In this document: positions 8,519 through 17,701 of the stretch, piece after piece | Position numbering within the stretch: position 1 is the first letter of the stretch | Layout of the letters: every line of letters starts with the position of its first letter | NCBI GenBank assembly: GCA_965223675.1 | Contig: OZ245013.1 | Location: forward strand, 1,364,001 to 1,428,000 | DNA from: JAGQKC01 sp965223675 | GTDB taxonomy: Bacteria > Nitrospirota > Nitrospiria > Nitrospirales > UBA8639 | Length of the DNA: 64,000 nt | Direction: 5' to 3' | Translations under genes and position numbers: made by a program | Notes under the pieces: generated by a model | Told to the model about the DNA's origin: nothing | Database searches by the model: none | Seen by the model: the letters and a program-made list of their open reading frames with translations, nothing else

Positions 8519-10232
8519 GTTGATGACTTCCTATTACGACCTGCCATTGAAATAACACCTGGTTATTGCGTGCAAACGTATTCCCATAACTTGAATGATT
8601 GTACTGTAAGATGAAACGCTGGAATTCGCTCGGGTAAAAGGTCACGTAGGGTGAAAAGGTCATCGCATCTGTGCGATTTCCTGAAGCATTAACTGTCGTT
8701 CCTGCCAAACCGGAGATGGGATTGGTGACCAAGGCCGGTTCACTAGGCAACTGATGATAGTCGAATCGAAAGCCTGGCCGCCAGCGTTTACTATATCGAT
8801 ATTCAAGATACGCGTATCCTCCCCACGCACCACGCGAAACCGTATTGCCAAAAATATCCCGTCGCCCCTGTCCAAAATCATAAAGAATCTCTCCATGAAG
8901 CGCGAAACTTTGCCTCACCCCTCGACCCAACGGATACCATCGATAATGAAAATCCATATTTAGCGTACGGCGATCGATGGGATTGTCATCGCTCACAGCA
9001 AGGAGGGCATCATCCATGGCACCTGGTACACGTGACTGGGGAGTGAAGAGGCCAGAGATCCCAATTTCGATATTGTTGTCATCATTGATATCGAAATAAG
9101 TTCGGATTGAACCAAATACGACACTCCCATTAATGACCTGTCGTTGAAGACCTGCTAATGGGCCTTCTCCAGGAAGACCAAAATTGAACCCATATCCTGT
9201 ATTTACCTGAAGATAAAAGGGAACGGGGACAAGCCAGGTTAATTCTAGGCCATCCGTCCGATTCCCGTTGCCGTAAATTTGTGCTAAGGAAGGCGGCACA
9301 TCAATTTGCGGAAGGTCATGTGCATGACGACGACCGAGGAACCCCCAGTCCGCAAAAAAACGTCCTCCCCGAACTGACAAGTTGTAGGGCAAAGAGGTCG
9401 TTTGAATCGCTGCTTCTTCAATCTCAAAGAAAGCCTTCCCAAACTCTTCACTACCTTTGGAGTTAATGCCTTCTGCATGACCAGAAGCAATAAGATACGC
9501 TCTGGCAAAGGGATCTACCTCCGCCGACGCAAATAACTCAATGGTTCGAAGAGCCGCACTCAAATTTGGAGGTAGTCTCGTCCCTACTTCTCCAAGAGCA
9601 TTGTCTCCATCGCCACCTACATATCGCTGACGACGTTGGGTATATCCATAAATAGTCTCAAACACGAAGCCAATAGCGGGATTAAATCGATTTAGAAGTT
9701 TTTGCCGTCGGAGAATTGCGGCTTCTCGTTGATCAGAAGGTTGATCGAGTTCCAGTGGAACCTCCATCGGCATACCACCAGTTCGGGGGTTCAAGTCCTT
9801 GGGGTCGGACTGTACTTCTACACCCGGAATCCGTTCTTCAATGGCAGACGCTCTTGGATCTTCAGACGACTTTGCTTCTTTCTCTTCCACAGCGCCCGGA
9901 GAAACAGGCATTGGCATACCCCCTGTTCGGGGGTTTAGATCTTTTGGATTGTTTTTCACATCTGCCCCTGGAATCCGCTGTTCAATAGCCCCTTCATTTC
10001 CACTAGATGCGTTGGCTTCCGCCAGCAACGCAGAGCGATTCTCGATTCGACTATGCCTCTTCTGAACATGATTGACAGTTGTCGTATGCTCAAGAACATC
10101 ACTTACTTTATCGAACAACAGCCAAGATCGTTCAGCTAAGACGAAACTCGGCATAGACACACAATATATTACCGTGAAGCCCACTGCGCACACGAGAACA
10201 TGCAACAATTTGTTAAATCTTCCCAAACACAT
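8496..10232 (-). CDS. Outer-membrane beta-barrel protein of the metal-uptake operon
   Basis: 578 residues: signal peptide (cut after about residue 33), a Pro/Glu-rich periplasmic region of about 130 residues, then a long stretch of alternating amphipathic strands rich in Tyr, Phe and Gly, ending with a typical barrel tail. The N-terminal region carries a 29-residue duplication (residues 82-110 and 130-158) built on the core DLNPRTGGMPM. AAAGGA precedes the ATG at good spacing. It is second in the operon, overlapping the binding-protein gene. It is best explained as an outer-membrane channel delivering the same metal as the ABC importer. It is not a TonB-dependent receptor: no plug domain or TonB box is seen. 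Confidence 0.75.
   Translation of the reverse strand: MCLGRFNKLLHVLVCAVGFTVIYCVSMPSFVLAERSWLLFDKVSDVLEHTTTVNHVQKRHSRIENRSALLAEANASSGNEGAIEQRIPGADVKNNPKDLNPRTGGMPMPVSPGAVEEKEAKSSEDPRASAIEERIPGVEVQSDPKDLNPRTGGMPMEVPLELDQPSDQREAAILRRQKLLNRFNPAIGFVFETIYGYTQRRQRYVGGDGDNALGEVGTRLPPNLSAALRTIELFASAEVDPFARAYLIASGHAEGINSKGSEEFGKAFFEIEEAAIQTTSLPYNLSVRGGRFFADWGFLGRRHAHDLPQIDVPPSLAQIYGNGNRTDGLELTWLVPVPFYLQVNTGYGFNFGLPGEGPLAGLQRQVINGSVVFGSIRTYFDINDDNNIEIGISGLFTPQSRVPGAMDDALLAVSDDNPIDRRTLNMDFHYRWYPLGRGVRQSFALHGEILYDFGQGRRDIFGNTVSRGAWGGYAYLEYRYSKRWRPGFRFDYHQLPSEPALVTNPISGLAGTTVNASGNRTDAMTFSPYVTFYPSEFQRFILQYNHSSYGNTFARNNQVLFQWQVVIGSHQHGFTERQ
9759..9845 (-). repeat. Second copy of 29-residue internal duplication in the outer-membrane protein
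   Basis: Encodes residues 130-158, sharing the IE-RIPG-V--PKDLNPRTGGMPM pattern with residues 82-110 (9903-9989). DNA identity between the copies is lower than protein identity, so the duplication is old and under selection. It may be a metal- or partner-binding tag in the periplasmic segment. Confidence 0.7.
9903..9989 (-). repeat. First copy of 29-residue internal duplication in the outer-membrane protein
   Basis: Encodes residues 82-110; partner of the copy at 9759-9845, separated from it by a 19-residue acidic linker. Confidence 0.7.
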
Positions 10233-10348
10233 GTCTTGTCCTTTCTCATATTAAACCAACATGGTATGCCAATCTATTCGCGTACGAATATAAGTCGCAC
10301 CCACAGAAAAACTCTGTGTACACGAAGAATGAAATTGATTGGTAAAAA

Positions 10349-10687
10349 CTAAAAGAAATCAGAGAAAGGCGGAGGACGAGGTGACTGGACGGACAACCCA
10401 AGAAACGAAACGAATACTAGCTTGTGAACCACTTTCCCCCGAGCAATTTCAAGGGGTAAAACCTCAGATAATGGCTTCTCAAAGACGAAAAGGCTACTCG
10501 AGTGCTGCTGCACCCACTGACACAAGTCGAAGTCAGAATGTTCATGACCATCATGATCGACTTCGGCAAAAATATGATGGATTTCAAGAGCACCTGAAAA
10601 AGGAAGAAGACAGAAAACTGTCAAACCTATGACGATGGCAAACGTTCTTAATGCGTCTCGATGAAGAAAATACTTATGAGGCATCAT
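10349..10687 (-). CDS. Small His/Asp-rich envelope protein (DUF2946-like)
   Basis: 112 residues: an N-terminal hydrophobic signal (about residues 15-38), then a metal-ligand-rich patch (EIHHIFAEVDHDGHEHSDFD) with a lone Cys, and a C-terminal tail ending SPRPPPFSDFF. Size, His patch and RPP-type tail resemble DUF2946/CzcI-like periplasmic proteins of metal operons. The ATG at 10687 is preferred to the TTG at 10696. The Fur-type operator lies 42-60 bases upstream. It is first in the five-gene operon and may bind or sense the metal. Family membership is tentative. Confidence 0.6.
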   Translation of the reverse strand: MMPHKYFLHRDALRTFAIVIGLTVFCLLPFSGALEIHHIFAEVDHDGHEHSDFDLCQWVQQHSSSLFVFEKPLSEVLPLEIARGKVVHKLVFVSFLGLSVQSPRPPPFSDFF

Positions 10688-10728
10688 GACACACAAAACC
10701 TAGCAAAGCCATAACGAGCTGTCAAGTT

Positions 10729-10747
10729 ATTGCAAATAGATTGCAAA
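10729..10747. promoter_or_regulatory. Fur-family operator (TTGCAA-N5-TTGCAA)
   Basis: Sequence ATTGCAA-ATAGA-TTGCAAA, the same half-sites and spacing as the operator before fur (2311-2329). It lies upstream of the first gene of the minus-strand metal operon, with no other promoter-sized gap until the permease gene, so it probably controls all five genes. Confidence 0.6.
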
Positions 10748-10818
10748 ACTTATTTCGACATTGCGCTTTCATTTTTACTAGAAAGAGAAGAGCGTGAAAA
10801 CTGGGTGTGACAAAGAAG

Positions 10819-11730
10819 CTAAAAAGCTCCCATCACACCACCAACAATGTTCACCAGTTGATAAATTGTAGGACCAAGAGTGACGAGAAAAATGCCAGGC
10901 AAGAAACAGAGAATTAAGGGGAAGACAAGTTTCACAGAGAGTCCCTGCGCGTGAAGGAGCGCCTTTTCTTGTCGACGATGTCGTAAGTCAGTGGCCTGAC
11001 GACGAAGAGTCTGTGCCACATTGACTCCAAGCTGTTCACTTTGCATAAGAGCTGAAACGAAAAGAGCTATCGACGGTACCGCCAATCGTTGGGAAAGACG
11101 TCTAAAACACTTCAGTCGAGAAATCCCTAAAGAAATTTCCCTCTGAAAAGTTCGAAACTCCATGGTTAAGGGACGGCCAGAAGGCTGCGAATTCAAGATT
11201 TTGGCAAGTGCCACGTCAAAACTCATTCCCGCCTCGGCAAGGGTCGACAGTAAATCAAGAAATAACGGAAGATCCTGATCGACCGACGCGATACGTTTTT
11301 GACGTATTTGGTTGACCACGAATATCGGAATGCACCCGACAAGACAAAACACAATCCATGGAATAGCGTACCCAGAGAAACTTAAAGCCCGCCCGAATGT
11401 TCCTGGAAATTTTGCGAGTGCTATCACGAGATCATTAATGATCCCAAAGTAATTCAATAAGGCAAAACACGCCAATCCAATCCATGTCGAGCACACCATA
11501 GAACCAAGAAAGATGAGTGATGAAGAGGGATGTCGGAACCCAGCCATGAAGAGCCAACGACGCACAAAACTTCGTCGTTTTCTCGGGAGTAGATCTTCGA
11601 CTCCTCTCGACGAATCAGCAAATTCGATGATTCGCTTCAAACTTTGCTGACGACGATATAAGGAAAGAATACCCGCACAACAAATCAGCGTACACAGAAA
11701 AAGTGTCAACAGAATAATATATTGAGTCAT
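10819..11730 (-). CDS. tadC: Tad secretion/pilus inner-membrane protein TadC
   Basis: 303-residue polytopic protein of the T2SS-F (GspF-like) family, one of the two platform proteins of Tad/Flp machines. Residues about 70-140 and 260-303 are hydrophobic. The central cytoplasmic part has the family pattern DLPLFLDLLSTLAEAGMSFDVAL and SEQLGVNVAQTLRRQA. It is last in the run tadZ-tadA-tadB-tadC, 9 bases after tadB. Length is normal for TadC. Confidence 0.88.
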   Translation of the reverse strand: MTQYIILLTLFLCTLICCAGILSLYRRQQSLKRIIEFADSSRGVEDLLPRKRRSFVRRWLFMAGFRHPSSSLIFLGSMVCSTWIGLACFALLNYFGIINDLVIALAKFPGTFGRALSFSGYAIPWIVFCLVGCIPIFVVNQIRQKRIASVDQDLPLFLDLLSTLAEAGMSFDVALAKILNSQPSGRPLTMEFRTFQREISLGISRLKCFRRLSQRLAVPSIALFVSALMQSEQLGVNVAQTLRRQATDLRHRRQEKALLHAQGLSVKLVFPLILCFLPGIFLVTLGPTIYQLVNIVGGVMGAF

Positions 11731-11739
11731 GACGATTCC

Positions 11740-12600
11740 TTAAAAATGAATCTCACTCAATTTGGATATCCAAATAATTCCGATCGCTTGAGCCATAATC
11801 GCGCCTGCACCAAGATAGACTCCTGCCGTTGTAGATAAAAAATGCTCCATGCTGGTTGGATTGACATACCACATCATAATAGACAGGCCATACGTGATGA
11901 GTAAAATTGAAAGAACCGACAGCTGCGACTCAATACTTTGCGTTCTGATGCGTCGATCTAATTCCATACGACTACGCACGACCGCGCTGACATTGGCGAG
12001 AGTCGACGAAAGACTTCCCCCGCTCCACCATTGCACTGAGAGTATTGAGGAAAATAATTGAAAAGTTTCAAGAGGAATCTGTTTCCCAAGCTGCTGAATC
12101 ACCGACGAGGGATCATCGCCCAAGTGAATGCGTCCCACCATATCCGTCAAGTAATGCTTCAGTGGCTGTTCCGTTTCATGCATGACCATTTCTAACGTTT
12201 TTGGTAAGGCCATCCCACTTTGTAGAAGGCCGACGATCATATCAATGGAGTCGGCCAGTTGTTGCTCAATCGTATCTAATTGCCTTCGGACAAAATGGGC
12301 CTCAATCAAATAGCTCACCACTCCTAACAAGATGCTTGCAGCAACCGCAAACGGAAGTGGAACATCCCCAAACTGAACCAACAACATCAAAACTCCCCCA
12401 CAAAGCATCAAAGGTAAAAATCGATATTGCCGAGGAAACAGGCGAAGAACTCTGTGATGACTTCTCTCAGACACAGAGGCCAGTAAATCTTCCAGCCGCT
12501 GCACATAGCTTCGCCTGATGAGAATATCCCACCAGGCATAACTCGCGACGGAAGCTAATACCATAAAGATGCAAATCAAACCGGCTTCATACCACTGCAT
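11740..12600 (-). CDS. tadB: Tad secretion/pilus inner-membrane protein TadB
   Basis: 286-residue T2SS-F family platform protein with hydrophobic helices near the N-terminus, at about residues 85-125 and near the C-terminus. The core motif is QLADSIDMIVGLLQSGMALP, followed by LSSTLANVSAVVRSRMELDR. It works with TadA and TadC to build or extrude the Flp fibre. The ATG at 12600 overlaps the end of tadA by 14 bases, indicating coupling; a start 18 bases further upstream is possible. Confidence 0.87.
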   Translation of the reverse strand: MQWYEAGLICIFMVLASVASYAWWDILIRRSYVQRLEDLLASVSERSHHRVLRLFPRQYRFLPLMLCGGVLMLLVQFGDVPLPFAVAASILLGVVSYLIEAHFVRRQLDTIEQQLADSIDMIVGLLQSGMALPKTLEMVMHETEQPLKHYLTDMVGRIHLGDDPSSVIQQLGKQIPLETFQLFSSILSVQWWSGGSLSSTLANVSAVVRSRMELDRRIRTQSIESQLSVLSILLITYGLSIMMWYVNPTSMEHFLSTTAGVYLGAGAIMAQAIGIIWISKLSEIHF

Positions 12601-14038
12601 TATGATTTCTCGCTTCAAACAGGTAAAAGGGAACGTCCATCCCTAATTCTTGAAAATCTAAAATCATTCGAGGCACAATTCCACTGGATCCAAAATATCC
12701 CCGTCCACCTGGATTTTGAACGCCGGGACGATAATATTGAAAGATATCTTGCATAAGAATTTTTGTCCCTTCACGACCGACCACTTCAGAAATTCGCTCG
12801 ACACGACGTAACCCATCTTCAAAACGTCGCACATGCACGACAAGATGAATGGCGGAAACGATTTGCTCTCGAATCGCAAACGATGGTAAATCCGAACCTG
12901 CCATCATGACCATCGTCTCCAAGCGGGACAAAGCATCCGGCGGTGAATTCGCATGAATCGTGCTCATGCTTCCTTCATGGCCGGTATTTAACGCCTGTAA
13001 CATGTCGACCGCTTCCTCACCTCGAACCTCACCAACAATGATACGATCAGGCCTCATGCGAAGCGTATTAATCAGCAAGTCGCGCGTAGTGATCCTCCCC
13101 CGTCCTTCAACATTCTCAGGTCTATTTTCAAGTCGAACGACATGCTCTTGGTCGAGCCCCAACTCTACGGTGTCTTCGATCGTGACGATTCGCTCGTGTG
13201 CAGGAATCGATTCAGTTAAGGCTCCGAGTAATGTTGACTTACCCGCACCGGTTCCACCGGAAATCAGAATGTTTCTTTTCGCCTTGACGGCAAATTCTAA
13301 AAAGATCGCCATCTCGGAAGACATGACTTCCATCGTGAGTAAATCATGTTTCCGTAAGCGTTGGCGTCCAAACCGTCGGATGGATAAGGTCGGCCCATCG
13401 GTCGAAACTGGCGGCAACGTCGCATTCACTCGCGTTCCATCCGTGAGGCGTAAATCCGCCATAGGCCACGCGGCATCGATTCTTCTTCCCATTTGTGCGG
13501 CAATTCGCTCTATTACGCGGGCGATATGACTTTTATTCAAGAACTTTACATCCGTTTTTTCGATCAGCCCAAACCGTTCAACATAGACCTGTTCGGGACC
13601 ATTGACGAGGATATCTGTCACGGCAGGGTCAGCTAACAATGGAGCGAGGGGGCCTAACCCTATCGTTTCTTCCGTCAATTCATCGGCAAGCCGTCGACGT
13701 TCTTCCTCGTTGAGCGGAATGTTTTCTTCCGTAAGAATTCGAGAGGTGAATTCCTGCACTGCACGGGAAACTTCTCCGCTACTGCCGCCATAGAGGTTTT
13801 GTTCTCCAATCTCCAGCAACATACGTTCCTGCAGCATGCCTTTGATCGTGATGTAGTCTGCCTTTGGACGATCGGAAGGCCTTCGATCTTTGTCCATACC
13901 TTCAATAAGCACATTCGAAGAAAAATGTCTCTGCGCTATTCGCAATCGTGCTTCCAGACCTGAAGTCAACGAGCGGCTCAAACATTCACGGTAGAACTTT
14001 TTCTCCATTCGATTGTCACCATCATCATATTTATTCAC
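12587..14038 (-). CDS. tadA: Tad secretion ATPase TadA/CpaF
   Basis: 483-residue hexameric ATPase that drives Tad pilus assembly. Walker A is ISGGTGAGKSTLL, the Asp/Glu box is ERIVTIEDTVEL, Walker B lies in MRPDRIIVGEVRGEEAVDML, and the His box is TGHEGSMSTIHANS. The N-terminal all-helical domain (about residues 60-150) matches CpaF. A GTG at 14038 is chosen because AGGAGG lies 8 bases upstream; the first ATG (14008) has no site. It starts just after tadZ. Confidence 0.92.
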   Translation of the reverse strand: MNKYDDGDNRMEKKFYRECLSRSLTSGLEARLRIAQRHFSSNVLIEGMDKDRRPSDRPKADYITIKGMLQERMLLEIGEQNLYGGSSGEVSRAVQEFTSRILTEENIPLNEEERRRLADELTEETIGLGPLAPLLADPAVTDILVNGPEQVYVERFGLIEKTDVKFLNKSHIARVIERIAAQMGRRIDAAWPMADLRLTDGTRVNATLPPVSTDGPTLSIRRFGRQRLRKHDLLTMEVMSSEMAIFLEFAVKAKRNILISGGTGAGKSTLLGALTESIPAHERIVTIEDTVELGLDQEHVVRLENRPENVEGRGRITTRDLLINTLRMRPDRIIVGEVRGEEAVDMLQALNTGHEGSMSTIHANSPPDALSRLETMVMMAGSDLPSFAIREQIVSAIHLVVHVRRFEDGLRRVERISEVVGREGTKILMQDIFQYYRPGVQNPGGRGYFGSSGIVPRMILDFQELGMDVPFYLFEARNHNAVV

Positions 14039-14042
14039 GCCA

Positions 14043-15272
14043 TCATCCTCCTAAAATTTTTCCAAGTTTACTCCAGAAGGACTCAGATTTTTGTTGATGC
14101 TTTGGCTGATTCGTTATTGCACCTAATGCTTCAATCTCCATAACCATGCGCGTGAGACTTCGAAAGAATCCAAACTGAGTCGGCCGACCTAAACTATAGG
14201 GTTCCCCGGCATTTGCAGCCGCAAGCAATTTCTTTTGATATGGAAAGACATGATCAAATCGTCGGCCAACTCGTTCCTCTATGTCGGCGGGGCTGAGATT
14301 TCCGGTGAATGAACGATAATTTTGATTGAGAAGGAGACGTTGCTTCTCAGCGGGAACTCCAAGACCTTCAAAAATTGGGAGCAATTTTGAAGTCGCGATG
14401 ACATTTGGGGCCGTTCCCTGCATCACAATATATACAAGATCGGAAAGATCCAATATCGAAAGAACAGTACTGTCAAGAATCGGGAATGTATCAACAATGA
14501 TATAGTCAAATGCGCGGCGTGAAAAATTCAATATGCGGTATATCGACTCATCATCAATGACTGACGCTTCGACTGCATCGCTGGGCGCAGCTAATACATG
14601 AAGTCCACAGGCATGACTTATAGTTAACTGGCGAAGTAACGTTTCATCTAAACGATCTTTTTCCCTCACAACATCCACCAACGAAGTGTTGGATACGATA
14701 TTAAGCATGACCGTACACACCCCCAGTTGAAGGGATGCATCAATTAACAACACTCGTCCTGGATAACGTGTCGCGAGAAGACAGGCGGCATTCACGGCTA
14801 AGGTCGACTTCCCTACCCCACCTTTGTTGCTCACAAATGACACTAATTTCCCTGAAGCAGCAGGTTTGGCTTGCCGAGGAGTATACAATCGATCTAGAAG
14901 CTGTCGAAGCTCAGTGCTGGAAAGTGGATGCCGTAAAAAGTCTTGGATATTGGCTCGCATACCATCGATGACCACAGCACTTTCGGAGCGATCCGAGCCA
15001 AACTGATCTGCCCGATACATGGCAGCCACCGTGGTTTCAGGAAGTCTTTGATGAATCTCTTGGGTAAACCGTTTTAAACAGTCAAAGTCTCGCTCCAAGT
15101 CCACGCAAATGAGATTGGGCTGCCGACTCAACGCCATTTCTTCAGCCCGCCGATAATCCGATGCATACGACATGACACAATGACGACTCGTGATTCCTTG
15201 AAGGGCTGACTCAAACTCTCCCTGTAGTCCCGCGTCTTCACCGACGACTAAAATTTGTACATTCTGATCCAT
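14043..15272 (-). CDS. tadZ: Tad localisation protein TadZ/CpaE (receiver-like plus ParA/MinD-type ATPase)
   Basis: 409 residues. Residues 1-125 form an atypical receiver domain; residues 135-400 are a MinD/ParA-type ATPase with deviant Walker A NKGGVGKSTLAVN and the DTFPILD segment. TadZ positions the Tad machine at the pole or envelope. The ATG at 15272 has AAAGGA upstream; the longer frame overlaps the preceding gene and lacks a site. First of the four core tad genes. Confidence 0.88.
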   Translation of the reverse strand: MDQNVQILVVGEDAGLQGEFESALQGITSRHCVMSYASDYRRAEEMALSRQPNLICVDLERDFDCLKRFTQEIHQRLPETTVAAMYRADQFGSDRSESAVVIDGMRANIQDFLRHPLSSTELRQLLDRLYTPRQAKPAASGKLVSFVSNKGGVGKSTLAVNAACLLATRYPGRVLLIDASLQLGVCTVMLNIVSNTSLVDVVREKDRLDETLLRQLTISHACGLHVLAAPSDAVEASVIDDESIYRILNFSRRAFDYIIVDTFPILDSTVLSILDLSDLVYIVMQGTAPNVIATSKLLPIFEGLGVPAEKQRLLLNQNYRSFTGNLSPADIEERVGRRFDHVFPYQKKLLAAANAGEPYSLGRPTQFGFFRSLTRMVMEIEALGAITNQPKHQQKSESFWSKLGKILGG

Positions 15273-15285
15273 TGGCTGATTCCTT

Positions 15286-16194
15286 TTACATGAGGGTTGA
15301 GGCAAGGACCGCATCTTTAAGCGTGTGATTTAGAGCAAACACTTGTACGAGCTCTTCTTGATTCAACTCAGAAATGTCTCCAACTAATTGGGTCGAAGCA
15401 TTTTGACTGCTCGTTTTCGTCACGTGTTTCGTAATTGCCACTTGCCGGTTCGTGCCATCAATGTTCACACGTCCAAATCCTACGACACGATCCCGTCCTC
15501 CAACCGTTTGAAAAATTGGAACGTACCCTTCAAGATGAACCTTAGAGGTATCAAGAAGGTTCGGAGCGTCGACTGTTTGTCCTATAGAGGTCAGGATCTG
15601 ATTAAACTGACCAATTTTCCTGTCCTGACCGATCATTTGCCCTAAAGAATCGACAGGAACCATGATTGTTTCATCAACCGGAATCATTTCCCAGAATTCT
15701 CGCGCCAGCACACATGGTATCGCCCCATTGAGAGCAATTCGCCCGGCACGAGACATTCCTACTTGACGGGCAGGATGCAACTTCGCTTCTGCTGCGCCGA
15801 CCACCTCAAATTGACGTTCTGACATCACTCGAGAAGACGAACGATTTTTTGCCGTTGAAAGGTCAACGTCTCTCGAAAACTCTTTTTCATTAAAATGATT
15901 CCCTAGTGAAAACGACGGGAGCGGCAACGCAAGACTTTCGGAGATCTGCACATGTACTGCGTTTGAGACAGAAAAAGTCTTCTCGATTTTCGTCGAGGAG
16001 TGCAATCTCATTGTGTTGTTCATAATCGTTTCATGAACTCCTTGATAGGGATCTCCCCAAAATGAGGCTAAGGCCAATGGCTGGGCTGCCGCCTGCAAGC
16101 GAGCTTGTGACCATGTGGCATATCCCCAGTCGATTCCGAGCATTCCAATACCTAAGATCGACCAGGCCAGAAATATGAGAAGAAAAAAAATCAT
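15286..16194 (-). CDS. TadG-like Tad-locus protein
   Basis: 302 residues with an N-terminal membrane helix followed by GIDWGYATWSQARLQAAAQ. This matches the start of TadG/TadE-like pseudopilins, where a small helix precedes a mostly periplasmic domain. The remainder (about residues 60-300) is soluble and of unknown fold; no von Willebrand domain motif (DxSxS) is visible, so it is a short TadG-like variant. It ends 13 bases before the tadZ start. The 126 bases between it and the TadE-like gene hold nothing recognisable. Confidence 0.65.
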   Translation of the reverse strand: MIFFLLIFLAWSILGIGMLGIDWGYATWSQARLQAAAQPLALASFWGDPYQGVHETIMNNTMRLHSSTKIEKTFSVSNAVHVQISESLALPLPSFSLGNHFNEKEFSRDVDLSTAKNRSSSRVMSERQFEVVGAAEAKLHPARQVGMSRAGRIALNGAIPCVLAREFWEMIPVDETIMVPVDSLGQMIGQDRKIGQFNQILTSIGQTVDAPNLLDTSKVHLEGYVPIFQTVGGRDRVVGFGRVNIDGTNRQVAITKHVTKTSSQNASTQLVGDISELNQEELVQVFALNHTLKDAVLASTLM

Positions 16195-16320
16195 AATACT
16201 GTCGTCTTCACTACACTCGTATGATGGCTACGAACAGTGGCATGGACTGAAACAATGAGAACGTCGGCAAAATGTATGACAGCGGGGGCAACTCTTCACT
16301 TCATTGAGACAGCCCCATAT

Positions 16321-17190
16321 TTACTGAAATATCTCTCGCCGAAATACGGCTTGAGCAGAGAGTACTTGGTGATAATCCATCGACGAATCAGCAACAATCT
16401 TTTTGGAAATGAATCGAGTGATCTCATTTCCAGAAGACGTGTCATCCGTTGGTAGCTGAACATTTGCGTGTGCACCGGGTTCTGCTACGGACAAGATCGC
16501 AACAGATTCAGGAAGAGCTGATAACGGAAGCCAGTTCATAAACATTAGTCGGAGAGGATAGTTCACTCGCAAAGCTATGAGTCCAGAGAGTGAACCGTGC
16601 TGAGCACCGTGCAGACTAAATGACCCTGACCGTGGATCATCGGGATTTTCCCTAATCTCTTCGAGTACTGACATCCACTTCACGGTTGAGGCATTCAACA
16701 ACCCCGTCATGCCTGTGCCTGGCACCGCAATAGACCAAGATTGTTCAGCTTTATCCGTGTCTTCCTGCATGAGCACTCCGGGAAACCGAAGGACTTCTTG
16801 CCTATGACCATCGTGTCTAATCCATTCACGCACCATCAGAGGACGAAGCATACGATTGACAATAGGTAAGGCAGTCATAAATTCCTCTAGATGCTCCAAA
16901 TCTTCAAATTGATCCATCTCAATCACTAATGCAGCAGGATCATAGATTCGACGTTTGACTCGAGGATGTTGAAGGGCTTGTTCAAACGTGATGGCAGGTG
17001 ATAAAGGGACAAGAGAAAGTTCTCTGGCCGCAACCCTCGCCGTTTCTTGTAGCACTTGCGCGATGAAGACCATGCGCGCCACATCAACCACCAGAGCAAT
17101 GAGTAATGACAAGCTTACCGCTATGAGAGAAAACTCAACCAGGACTGAACCTCTCTGGCCCCGGTTGACCCGTCTTTCTTTTATGATCAT
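16321..17190 (-). CDS. TadE-like pseudopilin
   Basis: 289 residues. The N-terminus has the prepilin-like pattern RG-SVLVEFSLIAV: a Gly cleavage site, Glu at +5 and a hydrophobic helix, as in TadE/TadF. It would be processed by a TadV-type peptidase, which is not in this window. The rest is a long periplasmic domain, larger than the usual 150-200 residues. The start is an ATG at 17190; a GTG two codons upstream is equally open. It is first in the minus-strand tad cluster. Confidence 0.75.
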   Translation of the reverse strand: MIIKERRVNRGQRGSVLVEFSLIAVSLSLLIALVVDVARMVFIAQVLQETARVAARELSLVPLSPAITFEQALQHPRVKRRIYDPAALVIEMDQFEDLEHLEEFMTALPIVNRMLRPLMVREWIRHDGHRQEVLRFPGVLMQEDTDKAEQSWSIAVPGTGMTGLLNASTVKWMSVLEEIRENPDDPRSGSFSLHGAQHGSLSGLIALRVNYPLRLMFMNWLPLSALPESVAILSVAEPGAHANVQLPTDDTSSGNEITRFISKKIVADSSMDYHQVLSAQAVFRREIFQ

Positions 17191-17701
17191 CGCCACGTTG
17201 TACTTACTACTGGAAAAGAGTCGAGGAGTCCTCTTCTCTACGTTTTACTTTTTTCTGTCTCGTGCTCTGCTCGCCGCCAGCTACTTTTCAAAATCCTTCC
17301 CGAGAATTTACTGAATAGGGAACGCCACTTTGCATAAGGCATGAGCATTCGCAAGGACTCTTAGAGTCTTCTGCCTCAAGTGTTCAAACTTTGTGCCAAG
17401 GATCGAAAACTGAGAGCCCGTGGAAGATAGAGCAGGAACTATCAATAACTGAAAGAAAAGGAGAGAACTAGGTAAAATTTTCCCATAGCCAGGCAATTTT
17501 CACGAACTGAAGGTAACCATGCTTCATCACCTGGGTCTTGGTTGCATCAGAATGGTTCTTGTACATTCTGTAACAATGTGAAAGACCGTTGAAATACGCC
17601 AATCAAGCACGACCTCAAATACACCGAGTAATAGGCAGGATTCTCAGAACGACATTCCTTTTCATCAGCAATGATCTTTTTATGATGTCGGAAACATTTT
17701 C
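17191..17701. other. Intergenic stretch upstream of the tad cluster
   Basis: Separates the divergent TadE-like gene and the retropepsin-like gene, so it should contain both promoters. I looked on the minus strand for a small Flp pilin (a short helix with Glu at +5) and did not find one. A 62-codon TTG-initiated frame at 17308-17496 has a hydrophobic start but no ribosome binding site and is not called. Confidence 0.5.

Noticed and set aside
10302..10318. CACAGA-AAAAC-TCTGTG hairpin between the DUF2946-like and outer-membrane protein genes
   Set aside because: Weak AT-rich stem with the T-run in the loop; more likely read through, since the genes appear to form one operon.
12960..13529. 189-codon plus-strand open frame
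   Set aside because: Lies fully antisense to tadA, whose motifs and start site are clear; composition is that of a shadow frame.
17308..17496. 62-codon minus-strand frame next to the tad cluster, considered as Flp pilin
   Set aside because: TTG start, no ribosome binding site, no Gly-x4-Glu pilin motif.
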